A stretch of 17,663 bases of DNA from JAWLCA01 sp050485905 (GTDB lineage: Bacteria; Pseudomonadota; Alphaproteobacteria; Rhodobacterales; Rhodobacteraceae). Location: contig JBJHCH010000084.1 in the NCBI GenBank assembly GCA_050485905.1, positions 1 to 17,663 of the forward strand, given 5' to 3'. Positions within the stretch are counted from its first letter, which is position 1. Each line of letters starts with the position of its first letter. A program made the position numbers and the translations under genes. The notes below the pieces were generated by a model. The model was given only the letters and a program-made list of their open reading frames with translations, had not been told where the DNA came from and did not search any database. This document shows, one piece after another, positions 16,425 through 17,663 of the stretch.

Positions 16425-17390
16425 ATGCACGCGCTGCGACTCGACCGGCACGATCAGCCCCCGGAACTGGTTGACATACCGCGACCCGAACCTGGCCCGG
16501 GCGAGGCGCTCATCCGGATCGCCGCCTGCGGGCTCAACTTCGCCGATCTGCTGATGATAGACGGCAGGTATCAGGAACGCCCCGAGCTGCCGATGACGCT
16601 GGGCATGGAACTTTCCGGAACCGTGGAGTCACTCGGCCCCGGCGTCACCGATCCCGTCCCCGGCACGCGGGTTGCGGTCTTCTGTGGCATGGGCGGGTTG
16701 GCAGAATGGGGGTGCTTTCCGGCCGACCGCTGTCTGCCCCTGCCGGATGCCATGCCCTTCGACGTCGCCGCGGCGTTCCAAGTCGCCTATGGCACCAGCC
16801 ATCTCGCCCTCGATCACCGCGCGCGGCTGCAGGCGGGCGAAACCCTGCTGGTCACCGGCGCGGCGGGCGGGGTCGGGCTGACCGCGGTGGAGATCGGCAA
16901 GCAGATGGGGGCCCGCGTGATCGCTTGTGCCCGCGGCGCGGAAAAGCTTTCCGCCGCCCGGAATGCCGGCGCCGATCACCTGATCGACAGTGCGACGGAC
17001 AATCTGCGCGATGCGGTCCGCGCCCTCGGCGGGGCCGATGTCGTCTATGACGCGGTCGCGGGCGACCAGTTCGACGCCGCGCTGCGCGCGACGCGGCCCG
17101 AGGGCCGGCTGCTCACCATCGGCTTCGCCAGCGGCAGCGTACCGCAGATCCCGGCTAACCTGCTGCTGGTAAAGAACCTCACCGTGATCGGGCTCTACTG
17201 GGGCGGCTACCTGACCTTCAATCCCGGCGCCTTGAAGCAAAGCCTTGCCACGCTGATGGACTGGTATGCCGAGGGGCGCCTTTCGCCGCACATCAGCCAT
17301 CGGTTGCCGCTGCAGCAGGCGACAGAGGCGCTGGATCTGCTGCGCACGCGCCGGTCAACCGGCAAGGTCGTGGTCACGATGCCTGGCTGA
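16425..17390 (+). CDS. NADPH:quinone oxidoreductase family protein (zinc-free MDR)
   Basis: A 321-residue medium-chain reductase. The N-terminal segment A-C-G-L-N-F-A-D-L-L (34-43) is typical of quinone oxidoreductase-type members, with N in place of the catalytic zinc ligands. The nucleotide-binding loop is G145-A-A-G-G-V-G with A-R downstream, favouring NADPH. The C-terminal T-G-K-V-V-V-T is the usual family ending. The ATG at 16425 has AAGGAG 7 nt upstream; in-frame codons before it are not needed. It would reduce quinones or enoyl/enone substrates in the cytoplasm. Its 3' end overlaps the convergent LysR gene by 17 nt. The natural substrate is not evident, and crotonyl-CoA reductase-like activity cannot be excluded. 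Confidence 0.93.
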   Translation: MHALRLDRHDQPPELVDIPRPEPGPGEALIRIAACGLNFADLLMIDGRYQERPELPMTLGMELSGTVESLGPGVTDPVPGTRVAVFCGMGGLAEWGCFPADRCLPLPDAMPFDVAAAFQVAYGTSHLALDHRARLQAGETLLVTGAAGGVGLTAVEIGKQMGARVIACARGAEKLSAARNAGADHLIDSATDNLRDAVRALGGADVVYDAVAGDQFDAALRATRPEGRLLTIGFASGSVPQIPANLLLVKNLTVIGLYWGGYLTFNPGALKQSLATLMDWYAEGRLSPHISHRLPLQQATEALDLLRTRRSTGKVVVTMPG

Positions 17391-17663
17391 TTGCCGGGCG
17401 GGACGGCGCCAGCCGGTTCCTATAGGCGTGCCGGATCATCTCTGCCAGCGCGCCCACCACCTGACGCTGCACTGGCTCGCCCACATACATGTTGATGCGC
17501 GTGGTTCCCAGATCGGGCAGCGCACCGCCATGGGCGATCGGCTCCAACTGATAAGGCGCTGCCCCCTCGACCAGCGCGTGGACCGCCAGATCGGCGCTGA
17601 CGCTTGCCTCGATGGAGCGGGAACTCTCCGATTCGACCGCCATGATCCATGGAATGCCAGCGC
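17374..17663 (-). CDS. LysR-type transcriptional regulator, C-terminal part (runs off the window)
   Basis: The last ~95 codons of a LysR-type regulator; the 5' part, with the helix-turn-helix, lies beyond base 17663. The visible segment G-I-P-W-I-M-A-V-E-S-E-S-S-R-S-I-E-A and L-V-E-G-A-A-P followed by H-G-G-A-L-P is typical of the end of the effector-binding domain in a Rhodobacterales LysR subfamily. The frame stays open through the window edge, so the methionine at 17643 is internal. The stop at 17374-17376 lies inside the oxidoreductase gene (17-nt tail-to-tail overlap). The effector and target genes are unknown; convergence gives no evidence that it controls the neighbour. Confidence 0.85.
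   Translation of the reverse strand, partial: AGIPWIMAVESESSRSIEASVSADLAVHALVEGAAPYQLEPIAHGGALPDLGTTRINMYVGEPVQRQVVGALAEMIRHAYRNRLAPSRPAISQAS

Overview
The window reads as a chromosomal segment of a GC-rich alphaproteobacterium, most likely a Rhodobacteraceae member. The grounds are strong G/C bias at third codon positions, protein families typical of that group (592-residue acyl-CoA dehydrogenase, PraR-like XRE regulator, LysR family) and a sequence matching the alphaproteobacterial CtrA box. The genus cannot be fixed from this sequence. No mobile element, CRISPR array, rRNA or tRNA was seen.

Layout. (1) 6-6328, plus strand: a beta-oxidation operon, acyl-CoA dehydrogenase > GST-like protein > thiolase > cupin > trifunctional-type FadB. 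The genes are packed with 28 and 9 nt gaps, then TGATG and ATGA overlaps. (2) 6329-6459: a short A/T-rich convergent intergenic region with a perfect GC hairpin, a perfect CtrA-type box TTAA-N7-TTAAC and a 16-bp perfect palindrome. (3) 6460-7404, minus: an EamA/DMT transporter, divergent from (4) 7497-9125, plus: an acyl-CoA synthetase, followed by (5) 9199-10221, plus: a single-pass membrane protein whose C-terminal part looks like an M48 peptidase domain that has lost its HEXXH site. (6) 15608 down to 10228, minus: a nucleoside salvage cluster, inositol-monophosphatase-family phosphatase > cdd > deoA > deoB > add > upp. The last five genes are almost seamless (1-nt gap, TGATG, GTGA and ATGA junctions). 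(7) 16070-15711, minus: a PraR/PhrR-like XRE regulator with a palindrome over its own predicted -10 element. (8) 16425-17390, plus: a zinc-free quinone oxidoreductase, tail to tail with (9) the 3' end of a LysR-type regulator that runs off the window.

Function. The first block activates and degrades acyl-CoA; the acyl-CoA synthetase further on can supply its substrate. The second block channels pyrimidine and purine nucleosides: Cdd deaminates cytidine, DeoA splits (deoxy)thymidine to base plus sugar-1-phosphate, DeoB isomerises the sugar phosphate to the 5-phosphate, Add converts adenosine to inosine and Upp recaptures uracil as UMP. DeoC and a purine nucleoside phosphorylase, which would complete the pathway, are not in the window.

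Most of the window is ordinary core metabolism. The points most worth a second look are the CtrA box and palindrome between two convergent genes, the M48-like protein with a lost active site, the XRE regulator's palindromic operator (with a half-site at the next promoter downstream), and the cupin and GST genes embedded in the beta-oxidation operon. I did not find convincing evidence of an undescribed multi-gene system.
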